A DNA stretch of 46,206 nt, taken from assembly GCA_051453625.1 (NCBI GenBank), contig JBOZIK010000001.1, positions 144,129,694 through 144,175,899 of the forward strand, in the 5' to 3' direction. The notes under the pieces were generated by a model that saw only the letters and a list, made by a program, of their open reading frames with translations, was not told the DNA's origin and did no database searches. The position numbers were made by a program, and so were the translations under genes. Shown here piece by piece: positions 22,333 through 33,640 of this stretch (the first letter of the stretch is position 1; the number at the start of each line of letters is the position of its first letter). The stretch comes from Welwitschia mirabilis (taxonomy: Eukaryota > Gnetophyta > Gnetopsida > Welwitschiales).

Positions 22333-24985
22333 TGAGGTGAAAGATGATTCTTATGTCAAAAATGATCATGTACTTTTTTGGAGCTTTTGCTCTTTCTCTC
22401 CCTCTTTTCTTCTTCTTTAAGTGACATGGATGAATGGAAAAGATACAGGACAATGACACGAGTGATGTATGAGATGATAAGATGTCAAGAAAGAGAAATA
22501 GTAATAAATGTAAACAATTGAAAATAAAAAATTATAATCATCATTTGACCATAATCATGAAAATGGAGAAGGAAAGTTTAGGGTATAGAAGAATGGGAAA
22601 TAAAGTAGAAGGGATGAAAGGTGATGTTATTGGGAAATAGATTCTCACCACATTGCAAAATGACAAAAGGGGTAGTGAAAGGGAGGAATACCAAAATATA
22701 ACAAGTTAACTAGAAAGTGGGATTAGTCTCAAGTAGATAAGAGTAAATGAAATAATGATTCTGAGGTAATTAATCATAAATACCAGGAAAAGATTAGATG
22801 AAGATGGATAAATAGGGCACAAAGAAGATTTATTTCTATGTCTCTAAATGCCAACCTAACAACGTCCATTGGTATAGATCATAACATTGTTCGATGTTAT
22901 TAATGAAATGGTTTGATGTATCATGTGATAAAGGCAATGGTTATGAAAATGCCTATGATTATTTTGCAAAGTATCAATATAGTATCTAGACTATGACTCA
23001 ATCCAATCATCAGCTATGATAAGAAGTCAGATCTTAGTAACTTATCATCTAATAACCAAGATGTTTTAGAGGCTCACGAAATTATAGCTTTGGAGTCATG
23101 AGAAAATCAAGACAATGTGATGTTTAAATAACATCACTTATCATAATGAGGGGAGTGCAACCACTGCTAAGAGTGTAAGGATCTGCAATTCAAATCCAAA
23201 TCATGATCAATTGACACGTTGGTGGAGTTCCCATAGCTATAATATCGCATTGCCAAAGGCCTTCTCAGGAATATTTACCCCAGTACGCTTGTTGTAGAAC
23301 ATCATGATGCTTTTTTTTCTTTTTTTCTCTATCTTTTTTCTTTTTTCCTTTTTTTTGGGCCAATTATCTTGGGTTCTCTAAAACAGTAAATTGTAAAGCT
23401 CACAATTAAATCTAAGTGTTAGATTTGACACAGTTAATGATAANNNNNNNNNNNNNNNNNNNNNNNNNNNNNNNNNNNNNNNNNNNNNNNNNNNNNNNNN
23501 NNNNNNNNNNNNTACCACTATAAATGCCCAAAAGTAGAGAACTACTTTGATGAAACTCAAATGTAATTTAATACAAAACCAAATGAATGGAGGATTGAAC
23601 AAATAAATGACCTTGACCAAGAAATGATGCTAAGGAGTCATTTAGCTAAAGGTGAAGAGGAATCACATCTCTTAATTAAGATGAACTTCCTATTCAATCA
23701 CTTTTATCATGCTAATAACATATCAATTATTAACTGACATAGTCTTAACTATTGTCCATCAATCCTAAGGTCTTCATAGTATTTAAATTAAGAATCTCAA
23801 TGGAATCAACTAAAATTCACTTTCCTACTAGATAAAGACTGAGCCACTTAGAAGTTAATTCATCATAAAGAGGTATGTAATAGTCTATACAACAAAAGAA
23901 GTAGAAAGGAAATATTTTTTATTTTTCCTTTTTCCTTTTTTTTTTTTGAAAACAAGATGAAAATAAGAGCTTTGGAAGTGTAACATGAGTATGACGAAAT
24001 AGTGATATGATGGGTTTATTACAAAATGGAGTAAATAAGGTAGTAGGAATGGATGAAGGATGTGATGAAATGCATGACGGGAGGAAATATGTATCTGCTA
24101 CTGTCTAGTGGGACAATGATGATGATATACAAGTAAGTAGAATAAGAAGGCTTGTGCAAGTGTATGAATCATAGTTAAGGAAGGATCGGGTGGGTCATAG
24201 CATGAATCGATGTGATATATCTCATTATCATCATGTTCCATAACTAGGGCCTCATGGAACAGAATGTCAATTACAGCAAAGTCTAGCACTTCCTCTCATT
24301 AGCATTGTACTTGAAGAAATGTGGCATGCACTCTTCGATAGAAAGGAGGAAAAGGTGAAAGATGATTGTCATCCATAGTCTGGCCTTCAAATATAAAAAC
24401 CAAAATATGGACTTATTGTGATGCGAGAAAAAGGCCTATGTTATTCTGCACGAGAACTAATGTATATATACATGAGAAATTGAACAAAAGTAGTCAAATG
24501 ATATTGAGACGAAAGCTAAAACCTTGCCTTGCATTAGTAGTGAAATAAGATCTAGAGCGTCTCTTGACATCATATTCTCCATCAAAAAGAAAAATTTTAA
24601 ACATTATACTTTGTGAATGTTTATGTGTAGTGTGATAGGTAGAGGCTTTTGCTCAGCCATTTGAAAGTTTACTCAGATGTGCAAACTTGTTTTGTGTGAG
24701 GTAATTTTCCCATTAAGGACTCTGTCCTTTGTCTTTTAAGTAGATACATGAACTAGGATATTCTTCTTCTTCTTTTTTTTTGTCTTGTGTTGTTATATTT
24801 TTTTTTGTCTTGTTTTTGTTTTTGTTTTTGCCCCTTTTTTTAGTATATCTTATTGTATATACACATATGTATATTTTTTTTTAATAGTTTCATTTTTTTA
24901 AGTTGTTTTGAGTTTTTTTTCTTTTTTTTTGGTTAAGAATTTTAAATCATGAGCTAATTGGAAAATCATTAGAGAGGAATGGAAT
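22333..24985 (-). other. Non-coding interior replacing pol, nested gypsy element
   Basis: About 2.65 kb where reverse transcriptase, RNase H and integrase should lie. I find only short open frames (for example 24098-24289 minus and 24366-24548 plus) without family motifs. T-rich low-complexity blocks lie at about 23309-23360, 23918-23948 and 24765-24930. A 69-N gap lies at 23444-23512; its flanks are not duplicated. Confidence 0.6.
23444..23512. other. 69-N assembly gap
   Basis: Unlike the 100-N gaps, its size looks measured and its flanks are not repeats of each other. An open frame spanning it on the minus strand is not credible. Confidence 0.9.
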
Positions 24986-25555
24986 CTATCCTTTGTCTAA
25001 GATTTGACTGTCAGAAATGGGTGAGACCTTTATCTTATGTGGGTCCATTGGATCATGTTCAAAATATAAGAAAGGAATAGTCATCATTTCAGGTATAGGA
25101 GCCAATGATGGAGAAGATGATGTCGACGATGCTTTTACATTTATTACAATATGATTACATTCTAATGACATTGAAAGTTTAGAGTCCACAAATTTTAGCT
25201 TTTGATGGGGTAGAGATATGATTGCCCCAATGTCCATTATCCAAGGATGTCCTAGTAATAAATTAAATGCTATTATAGTATTAATTACATGGAATTCAGT
25301 GTCATTGACCTTTTGAGCTACTTCAATAGGTAAAGTAATTATTCCTTTTGATTTGTCCTCACAGTCATTAAATCCTCTGATTGTCATACTTTTCTTTGCA
25401 TTTAAAAGATGACCCATTTTGAGCTTCTCAAGGCATGATGAACCTATCACATGTAGTTTAGCTCCACAATCAATGAAAGTTCTAATTACTCTAGTAGGCC
25501 CGATATTTACAGATATATAAGGTGGTTCAGTAATGATCATTTTCTTAGAGGTCAT
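24986..25555 (-). pseudogene. Gypsy retropepsin (protease) relic
   Basis: 189-codon open frame on the minus strand, the longest gap-free one in the window. It would be the aspartic protease that cuts the gag-pol polyprotein. Landmarks: TFIDCGAKLHVI (residues about 27-38), the active-site loop, in which the usual D(T/S)G reads DCG; then LLLGHPWIMDIGAI and HQKLKF (residues about 99-122; family NxLLGRPWIH...HQKLKF), typical of plant gypsy proteases. It follows the gag relic with a stop-rich junction in between and is followed by DNA with no reverse transcriptase. The catalytic Asp remains; the change of the second residue makes activity doubtful. The start ATG is simply the first in the open stretch and is not a real initiation site; the domain belonged to a longer polyprotein. 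Confidence 0.8.
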
Positions 25556-25859
25556 AGAAATCTCGTGATGTGAGAACTAGATTGTTTCTTCATTTTCATC
25601 ACTCTTTTAGACATGTACCTGCTTTGAGGTAGCTCTTTCCTTGTGTGGTTTATTTTGATTGGTAGATGATTTCAAGCTTAACTGCTCCTCGCATATCCTT
25701 TTAAATGTGAGTCTATGAGGCTCAGAGTTTTTAATAAGTAAGGTTAAATAATGATATGCCTTTTTTACTTTAGAGGCAAGCACCTGTGTCGGTGTATGTG
25801 ATCGAGGGATATAATGAGTTTGAGAATATTCTACTTGAACCATTGCTTCTAATTTTTTC

Positions 25860-27659
25860 TTGTTCTCTTAAATGACTTATTCTAATTATTTCTCATATTG
25901 ATCCTAGATTACTAGAATTGTATAGGGACTATCATCATTTTGAAATGTTACATTCTATGATGGTTGCAATATAAGAGGTTAAGCAGGAAAGGGGTTCTTA
26001 TAAATTTCAAGCTGGTCATTTATAGCTACTAAGATAGTGTTGAATTTTATGTCTTTTTTATTTTCAATGATATCTTGAACAATGTGTTTTAGATTGAAAC
26101 AATTATCAGTATGATGTCCTTGGACTCGATGGTACTCGCAATACTTTGATTCATCATACCCTCTTGGTTTAGGTGCATTTGGATCCCTTTGTCTAATTGT
26201 AGGTAACTAGATTGTCCCCTTTTTTAATAACATTGAGAGGATTTTCCTCATTGGGATATTTAATTTGGTAAAACTCATTTTAGTTTTGGAAATTATGGTT
26301 TACTTTTAAGGCATACTTTAGCCTTGATTTTAAGGTGTATACTTGTTTTTAAGGTTGTAGTGGCAATGGCCGTTGCACTTATCATGGTGGAGGATAAAAT
26401 GATTGATGTTAAGTTAGTTGGAGAGTAAACGCTTATGGAAGGAAAGGGGCTTGAGGTGTGATTAACATTCATTGGGTTGCCCATCAGTTAGGGTAGGTAA
26501 ACTAATTGAATTAGTTGATTGACGAAAACAACATTCTTTGGGGTGCTACTTCTGGTGTTGTTATTATCCTTTTTGGATGATTCCCTTTGGTACGTATTAT
26601 CATATTTTATGGCTTCTTTTTCTTCTCCTATAACTTTGATTTATTTTGCTAGGATAATAACTTATTTGAAGGTTTTAAGCAATTGCATTCTGAGATATTC
26701 TAAAATGTATGAAAATGTAAGACTTAGCAAAGAGATATGCCATATTAGAATCTATAATGGAGGTTTCCAATTATAGAGCAATAACCCTCCATCGTCATGC
26801 ACATGCTTGTACTATATCATTGAATTATTAGTTCATTGTAGTAAAAGAATTTGACATAATTTATTTTGTAATATTGATAGAGTAATATTGAACAAACATT
26901 TCTAGTAATTGTTTTAGACTTTTGATTGAATGAGTTGATATCGTATGGTACCATTCGAGGGCTTGTTATTTTAAAGAGTGGTAAAATACATGACAAGCTA
27001 TGTTTAGCTTGATGTTGTACATATGACATGCATGTTTATACTTTCTTACATGCATGACAGGGTTTTCTATACCTGTGAATTTCTCAAAGTCAGGCATTTC
27101 ATTAGGTAATATAGTTTTTCAAGGAATAGAGGGATGAATTGGAGTGTCATCGAAGTCAAAATATAAATAATTTTTCTTATTTTGGAGACCTCATTTTAAT
27201 TCATTAATAGCTTCCCAAATGGTTGTCAAATTAGATTGATCAAGAGTTTTATTTGTAGCTTGCCTATTTTTAGGTGATTCTTCTCCATGTGTGGAGTATT
27301 AGAATAAGTTATCATCATCGTCAACCTATTTCTTAGGGCCTTGTGCTAGTGGTTGTTATTGGATTTCTAGGTTTTCTTCATAATCCCATTCGTTAATGCA
27401 CTTTTTATTGTTGTTTTTTTTCATGGAGGAGTTTATTCTGACGAACTTAACTCTTTTCTTGACTATTTAATACTAACCCTTTGGATGCCATGACACAAAT
27501 TTATTTACTAGGATGGACAAGGTATGAGTCCCAATATGCTTTATAGTTTATGATGGTATGAAGCTCATCTACAATAAGTATAGAAGGGTCTTGTTGAATG
27601 AGGAGTTTAAACATCTCATCAGAAATGTAAGCCTTTTTGCCTCTCGTTGATACTGGCAT
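25860..27659 (-). pseudogene. gag: Gypsy gag pseudogene of the nested element
   Basis: Relic of the capsid protein. Start at the minus-strand ATG at 27659, about 100 bases past the primer site: MPVSTRGKKAYISDEMFKLL is a plausible N terminus. The capsid core appears near 27050-27105 as MPDFEKFTGIENPVMHVRKY (family FxxFxGxxNPxxHLRxY), followed by FYHSLK and ALEWYHTI (family FxxSLxGxALxWY) near 26950-26990. The nucleocapsid hallmark KYCEYHRVQGHHTDNCFNLK lies at about 26080-26140 (family YCxFHRDxGHxTxxCFxLK). Between these, stops and frame changes are frequent, so only fragments are open (for example 25607-25843). Continues leftwards into the protease relic. Confidence 0.82.
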
Positions 27660-27741
27660 TGTGATTATTCTAAGTTTTTGATAAGGTAATGAAAAAAATG
27701 AATGTCAAAGACTTGACAAATTATTGAAAAACCCACTAGAT

Positions 27742-27761
27742 GGGCCCTCCTTCTAGTGTCA
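27742..27761 (-). promoter_or_regulatory. Primer-binding site of the nested gypsy element
   Basis: The minus strand reads TGACACTAGAAGGAGGGCCC, a few bases from the LTR edge, in the position of the primer site. It resembles the TGGCGCTAGAAGGAGGG leader seen after LTRs of some plant gypsy elements (from memory). The tRNA is not identified. Confidence 0.55.
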
Positions 27762-27764
27762 AAT

Positions 27765-29036
27765 TCTTTACAAGATTTTTTTTGTTTCCCGTAAATAGGG
27801 GGTTAGTTTTAATGTTACATGATGATAGGTGATTTTGGTAGTTTGACAGTGATTTAAATAAGTTTGAGCTTAACCTAATGACTTGACCTAATTTGATTGA
27901 AGTTGACTGAATTTAACTATGTTTGACTAACTTGGACTTATGTTAACTGATATGATTTGACTCATTTTGGCTGTTGTTTTGACAATTTGATTGGGTTTAA
28001 CTGATTTTAACTAACCCTGATTAGTTTGAATAAGTTGCTACATTTGTTGACTACATTTAACTAAATTTAATTGATTTTAGTTTGACAAGTTTCTGATATT
28101 GTAATATTTTCTTGCGCTTTATTTTAGGCTTAAAAAGTCTTACCTATAGTGAAAATTTAGATGCATAAAAATGAGTTCTAATTCAAAAAAATACTTTTTT
28201 TATAATATAAATTTTTTTGTTTTTTTCCTTGATTTTAAGAGAAATTTCAATCTCAAGCCTAAAACTAAACAAATACTAAATTTTAAATATGATTTCAAAA
28301 TATAAAAAGAGTTTTCTTTTTAAAAATTAAAAGGAAAATAAAGGAAAAAAATTCCTAAGTTTTGTTTTCTTTTTAAATTTTTTTCCCAAATGTTTAATTA
28401 AAAAAAGGAATAATTTAAGCTACCCTTTTTAATTAAAAAATCTTTGGGAAATAATAAATAAAAATGAAAATAAAATTAATAAAAAAACCTAGAAAATGCT
28501 TTCATCTACTTCCACGCTTGCCTTATGCTTCCATTTCTGCCTCTTTCTCTGAACGCAGCTGTACCTCTGCGTCACACTGACAATTGCGCTTGTAGTCTTG
28601 CGTTGCCCATCACTACTTGTGCCCTTATTCAAAACTGTAATCGGTAGCAGACTTTCAGTCCTGCCATTTCCTTTTATGGTAGTAGAACATGCTTGTTAGT
28701 GCGCTCTTGCCCACTATGCTCTCTACCCAACTAGACCTTTTGAACACTGCCCTTTTGCAGTCTGCAGTCTCATCACTAGTATGTTTAATGCTTTACACTG
28801 CGTCCTCTCACCATAACACTATTGTCTTTGTGCCTTGCTACTTTTCTTTGGCCCCTCAACCCTCTTTTGTTTAGATCTCTGGCGTTTCCATTTTTTCCCC
28901 TGTGTTGTTATGTGCCTCCTGTGATTTTCCTCTTAAATGTTGCATTAATTTCAGGGCACCTAGATTTCTGATGTCGTCTTGCATCAACTTTGCTGTGTTC
29001 TTCACCCCACGCTTAAGGGTGCATATCACTAAATTA
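27765..29036 (-). repeat. 5' LTR of the nested gypsy element
   Basis: 1272 bp, aligned to 20879-22315; shared landmarks include TTAGTTTTAATGTTACA and GGAAAATAAAGGAAAAA-like blocks. It lacks about 165 bases present in the other LTR. It begins TCTTTACAAG where the other copy has TGTTTACGAG, so the terminal TG is mutated here. Ends at 29036 just before GGTGA. Confidence 0.85.
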
Positions 29037-29041
29037 GGTGA

Positions 29042-31255
29042 TACTTCTTTAATTAATAATTAAAGAGTGACCACTCTTCTAAATGTTCTTTACAAAATTA
29101 TTACAAAAGTTACAACTGATAGATTAAAGAAATTTCTCCCTAATCTTATTAGAAAGAAGTAAACTATGTTTGTGAAAAATAGATATATATTAAATAATGT
29201 TGTTATAGCTATGGAATGTATGAATTGGGATTTTATTTCTTCTAGAAAAGCTCTATTGTTAAAAATAGATTTTTTCAAAGCTTATGCTAGACTGGATTAG
29301 ACTTATCTCTTATGCCTTATCAAGCATCAAAATCTTGGGAGTGTTTTTGAAGATCATATAAGAATGCTTATATTGGATGTAGGATCCTTTATCTAATAGT
29401 CAATTCTCTCCTCTTATCAAGTTAGATAAATTAATTAGATAGGGTTATCCCTTGGCTCCTTATCTTTTCATCATTCTAGTAGATTTACAAGGAGACATGC
29501 TTAATGCTAAAAAGCATAATTTCATTCCTAAAGAAGTCTCTATTCTAGATGGTTCTAAAGTTCTTCATAATCAATTTGCTAAAGATTACTTTTTGCTTCT
29601 AAAGAAAAGTGAGCAAAATTTTCTAGCCACTTTAGAGATGATTTCCATTTACTGCAAGATGTCTGACTCTAAAATCAATATGGATAAAACTCAAGCTATC
29701 ATAAGTAGTCTTTCACGCTAGCATTATTGGTCTAATAATTTTCCTTTTAAGTGGCTTTCTTCAATAGACAAATTTTATATTTTAGGAATTCCCTTGGCTC
29801 TTCAATATACTTCTAAGTCTCTCTGGCAAAATGTAGTAAAAAAGATTCAAAATTAGATCCTTAAATGGGCTTCTAAGCCCCTTTATTTTGTACAAAGATT
29901 AGTGGTAATAAAACATATCCTAAGTGTAATTCTAATTTAATATGTCTCTTCCATGTCTTCTTCAAATAAGGTCATAGATTCTATTATTAAGCTCCTTTAG
30001 TGTTACCTTTGGGGTAATAAAGAAAATCATAAAGCTTTTCATCATGTAGTCTAGGATATCTGTCTTATAGAAAAAACTATTGAAGGTTTTGATATATCTT
30101 CCATTTTTAAATAAGATCATCTTCTAGCTTTTAAATGGATTATTCGATCTTTCCAAGGAGATGAAACTTAGAAGATAAATTTTAGACATTACTTCTTTAA
30201 AGGAAAAGTTTCATCCTCTTCCTACTAAAATAACTCTTATTAGCATAACTGGATTATGACTAAGAATAAAATAAAGCTACTAGGGTCTTACATCTTCAAG
30301 AAAATTTGGAGCTATTGGAATAAAGTTAAAATATATCTCACTTTAATGCCTTAAGATCTGTCTCAAAATAATTTGAATTTACAATCTTTTTGATGGTCCT
30401 TGGCTTTTAAATTTAATTCATTGCCTTAAGCTCAAAACTTCAAGTTTAGAGCTAGAATCTTAGCTTAAAAAGGCATTCTTAACACTACCCAACTATTAGT
30501 CAATAATTAAGAAGCCCTTTCCTTCATATGGAAATCTTATAAAGCCAAATAGAAATTCTATATGGAAGATCTTCCCTTTCTTAGATAGGTGGAATTCATT
30601 CTTAGCAATTTTAATGGGTTTATGATAATTATTCTTGGATAGATGAATGATAGTGGCCAAATGGTTTAAAAATGTATTACTTTTCTCTTTCAAAGGTTTA
30701 CTCTTAGATATAAAATGAGTATGACCTTTAGATATGAATGAATAAGAATTATAATTTAGATTGGTTAAAGGATAAGTGGAAGAATATGATTCAAAAATTG
30801 TGAAAATTCAAAGTGTAACCAAAACTTAAGTTTTTCTATTGGTCTCTTCTTTATCAAGGTCTTCTAATTAGTAAATGAATTTAATTTAGTAGGGCCAACT
30901 CCATTGAATGCTTAATTTTTAATAGGAGTGAGTCCATTTAGCATGTGTTTTGGGATTGTCAAGTGGCTAAGCAGCTTTGGTCATGGTTATTCAAATTCTT
31001 TGGAATCTCTTTCTTCCATCCTTTTTCTATTCTAATGAAAGATGCTTTCAAGAATCAATTTAATGTTGGGTGGTAGAATTTGTTTATAGAAATAATTTTC
31101 TTTCTGTGGAAGCATTATTGCAAGGCCTATTTTTATATTGACACATTTTCTAGAGGGGATCAAATACTTATCATTTCTTTAGTTAAGCTTCAATACAAAG
31201 CTGGAAAAGAAGGAGATTTCAGAGATTCTTTTACTAATACTTTGTAATTCAATGT
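29042..31255 (+). pseudogene. LINE ORF2, reverse transcriptase and C-terminal zinc region (broken)
   Basis: Resumes in the same frame as the left segment with TSLINN, a stop where the family has Trp/Tyr, then LLNVLYKIITKVTTDRLKKF (family WRPISLLNxxYKIxxKxLxxRLK). Then FVKNRYILNNVVIAMECMNW, KALLLKIDFFKAYARLD (family LKxDFxKAYDxxxW) and GYPLAPYLFIIL (family RQGCPLSPYLFxL; the Gln is a stop and the Cys is Tyr). The catalytic (F/Y)ADD box at 29575-29586 reads FAKD, so the first Asp is lost. The thumb is near 29720-29870 (FYILGIPL, ILKWASKPL). The C-terminal zf-RVT-like segment is at about 30860-30990: HVFWDCQVAKQLW (family HxFxxCxxAxxxW). Inactive by both the active-site change and many stops. 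Confidence 0.85.
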
Positions 31256-31600
31256 CTATTAGGATGTATTTCCTTTAATGCTATCATCCTGGGGGGTGCA
31301 ATTAGAATTTTCCTTTTTTTATGGGCTTTGTTGTAATGTGGCTTTTATCTCATTTTGTATTAGACACCTTAACAACATCCCTTATCCCCTACAAAATTCA
31401 TCTCTTAAAGGATTTAGTGAAAAGATTTTTTTTCCCACCATTCTCAATTAATAGATTAGTGATATACCTTTTAAAATTATATTTAATGTGGTCCTTGTCT
31501 CATCAAGTTAGCAAAGGCTCCCTTTAGTTCATCTAATAAGTATATTACATGTTGTATTTTCTTATCCTCATTTGCATTAAAGTTTTAATAAAAATAGTTT
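29042..31600 (+). mobile_element. L1-type LINE, 3' segment
   Basis: Continuation of the LINE after the nested element: rest of the reverse transcriptase, C-terminal zinc region and an A+T-rich 3' end. A TTTTAATAAAAATAG sequence at about 31581-31595 may be near the 3' end; a clean poly-A tail and target duplication were not found. Confidence 0.8.
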
Positions 31601-33445
31601 CCATTCTTGTTGGTATGCTCATGAAATTTTAACAAGATGTGAAGTTGGTATTAACTCTTATTCTCCAAGCATGAAAATTGTGCTAACAACCTATTTTCTT
31701 ATCATGTATTTAATTTTTTTCAATCTTTGGTATCCTTAATTACCATTATTACATATGGTTCCTAGTGATAGATATATTTATGATAATTAATGTATTCAAT
31801 TCATCATTAGTTCATGAATGATAAGAATCATATAATACATGGTAATGAATTATACTTCATTATAGTTATACCTTATGTTCCACATAGTCCTTATTTCTAT
31901 AATAGTAATGTCATTCCACTATTTATAATTTTTCAAATCAACATTAACATGAGATGGTGCTAGAGAATTTTTTTATTCTCCCATAGTAAAACTTTTAAGC
32001 TAATTATATGAAATCCATGAAAACTTTTCTTTATTAAATTTAATTAGTTAATATAGACTTGTCTAAATATGATACTAGGAGGACCTTGTTTAAGGATTAT
32101 CTTTGCATACTTCAAAATTACTTTGTTTCATGAAAATGTGATTTAAAGGCCATTCTGCATTTATGACATGACTATATGATGTATAAATATCAAAATCCTT
32201 TACCATTTTAATGAAAACACTTATGAGAGTATTGAGAATAAAATCAAGATAACAAATAGAGTGTGTGATAAAAACTACAAAAAAACTTCATGTATACATA
32301 ATGGTATCTTAAATATTAGATATATGAATCCAATTTTCTACCCTCTTTCAAATAACTTACCTTGCTATTTGATTTTCTAGCTAGATGCTTAAATTATCAC
32401 TTTGATCTATTTTCCATAAAGATATCTAAGTTAATGTTATATATCCTTGTTAATTATTAATTTAACCTATTTTCTAGCATAAATAAATGCATAAATTACC
32501 ATAATTAAATAGCATATTTAAGACAAAACATTAAAAAATAATGAAAATAGAACATGAAGGGAATTCATGAGAAATTTAAATTCTAAATTAAGAGTGAAAT
32601 CATTCCTAAACTCATAAGAATCTTACAAAAAGATAATAAAGTTGAGAAGTAGTAACAAAAAAAGATGAATTTAAAAGGGGAAAAAATCTCAAAGAAGAGA
32701 AAGGAACCTCCTTAAAGAAAAGAAGATTAGTTATAGTTATTTTGTGAGGGTTCACATATATGCACTAAATGGCAAAATACATGCTTACTAAAGTTACAAT
32801 GAAGTTACAAGCACAAAGAGTGAATAAAATTTGCAAAAGACATAAATCAAGTTTATGCACTAGGACAATGCAAAATGGTACCCAAAGTTATGTGGATAAC
32901 TAGGAAGAGTAAACAATATGAGAGATAATAGAAAACATAATATCACACAGAAATATTTTTAATTCTATGACCCTCTAAGATACTCTATTTTACCTACTAT
33001 TATATAGAAAGATAACAGTGAAAATTTTACCATTTAAAATAGACAAGAATCATTAATACTTTAAGTCTAATAAGAGACCGTTTGGTTTCTTATTTTAAAT
33101 CATAAGTAGAAAATCATTATCTAAATCTGCACTAGCTCTTGAAATCTCTTATGTCTGACATGTAACCTATGGAATAATAAAAACTCTATTTTTTTTCCCT
33201 ATAGGTCAAAATTTCTTGAAAATTTCTTATCTTTGTTTTTTTTTTTCAAAAAAATAGGATTATATAAATTCTTAACTATACAAGGATTTCTATCTATTTA
33301 TTTTGATTTATTTAGCTAAAGAAAATAGTTCTTCTTTATTCATTTATCTATTTGGATTTCTTATAATTAGAACTTGATTTCATTATCTTCATTTTTTTGG
33401 AAAGAATGGAACATGCAGCTATGTAAGTGAGGTAGGTTTTAAACC
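31601..33445. other. A+T-rich stretch, no gene recognised
   Basis: No domain, LTR pair or terminal inverted repeat seen. A phrase near 32775-32812 (AATACATGCTTACTAAAGTT then ACAATGAAGTTAC) recurs in diverged form near 34189-34225, hinting at two copies of an unidentified dispersed repeat. Confidence 0.5.
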
Positions 33446-33455
33446 TATAAATACC
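33446..33455 (+). promoter_or_regulatory. TATA-box-like site
   Basis: TATAAATACC on the plus strand, followed by a pyrimidine-rich stretch with TTACTCTCTTATCC about 40 bases on. It resembles a plant core promoter or LTR promoter. In A+T-rich DNA such matches occur by chance, and no gene follows. Confidence 0.3.
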
Positions 33456-33556
33456 TAATAGGATAAAACAATCCAAGAATTATTACTCTCTTATCCTTTC
33501 TATTCTTTTGCTATTAGCTTCTCTATTTATTAACAAAAAGCATACAAAATCAAAAA

Positions 33557-33640
33557 GGGGGGAAGGGGAGGGGAAGGGGGAGTAGGGAGGGTGGTTAGGA
33601 GGAGGGTTCATGTGGAGGAGGGAAAGAAAGAGAGAGAAAT
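33557..33640 (+). repeat. G-rich purine tract, potential G-quadruplex
   Basis: Begins with runs of 6, 4, 4 and 5 G separated by one or two A, followed by GTAGGGAGGGTGG and a GA-rich tail ending near 33640. It meets the usual four-run G-quadruplex pattern and stands out sharply from the A+T-rich surroundings. Confidence 0.75.

Larger units (their letters stand above)
20879..29036 (-). mobile_element. Non-autonomous Ty3/gypsy element (gag-protease only) nested in the LINE
   Basis: 8.16-kb minus-strand element: 5' LTR 29036-27765, primer-binding site, gag relic 27659 to about 25860, protease relic to 24986, then about 2.67 kb with no recognisable coding, a polypurine tract, and 3' LTR 22315-20879. 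AGTGA/GGTGA flank it. It sits inside the LINE reverse transcriptase, and the LINE frame resumes on the far side. Reverse transcriptase, RNase H and integrase motifs were looked for in 22333-24985 on both strands by eye and not found. Inferred: a family replicating with borrowed pol, or a copy in which pol was replaced or deleted. A 69-N gap lies within. Confidence 0.85.

Noticed and set aside
23378-23620. 80-codon minus-strand open frame
   Set aside because: Crosses the 69-N gap and has no recognised domain.
26519-27029. Open frames 26519-26776 (plus) and 26817-27029 (minus) as separate genes
   Set aside because: The minus one contains out-of-frame remains of the gypsy gag; the plus one is its antisense shadow.
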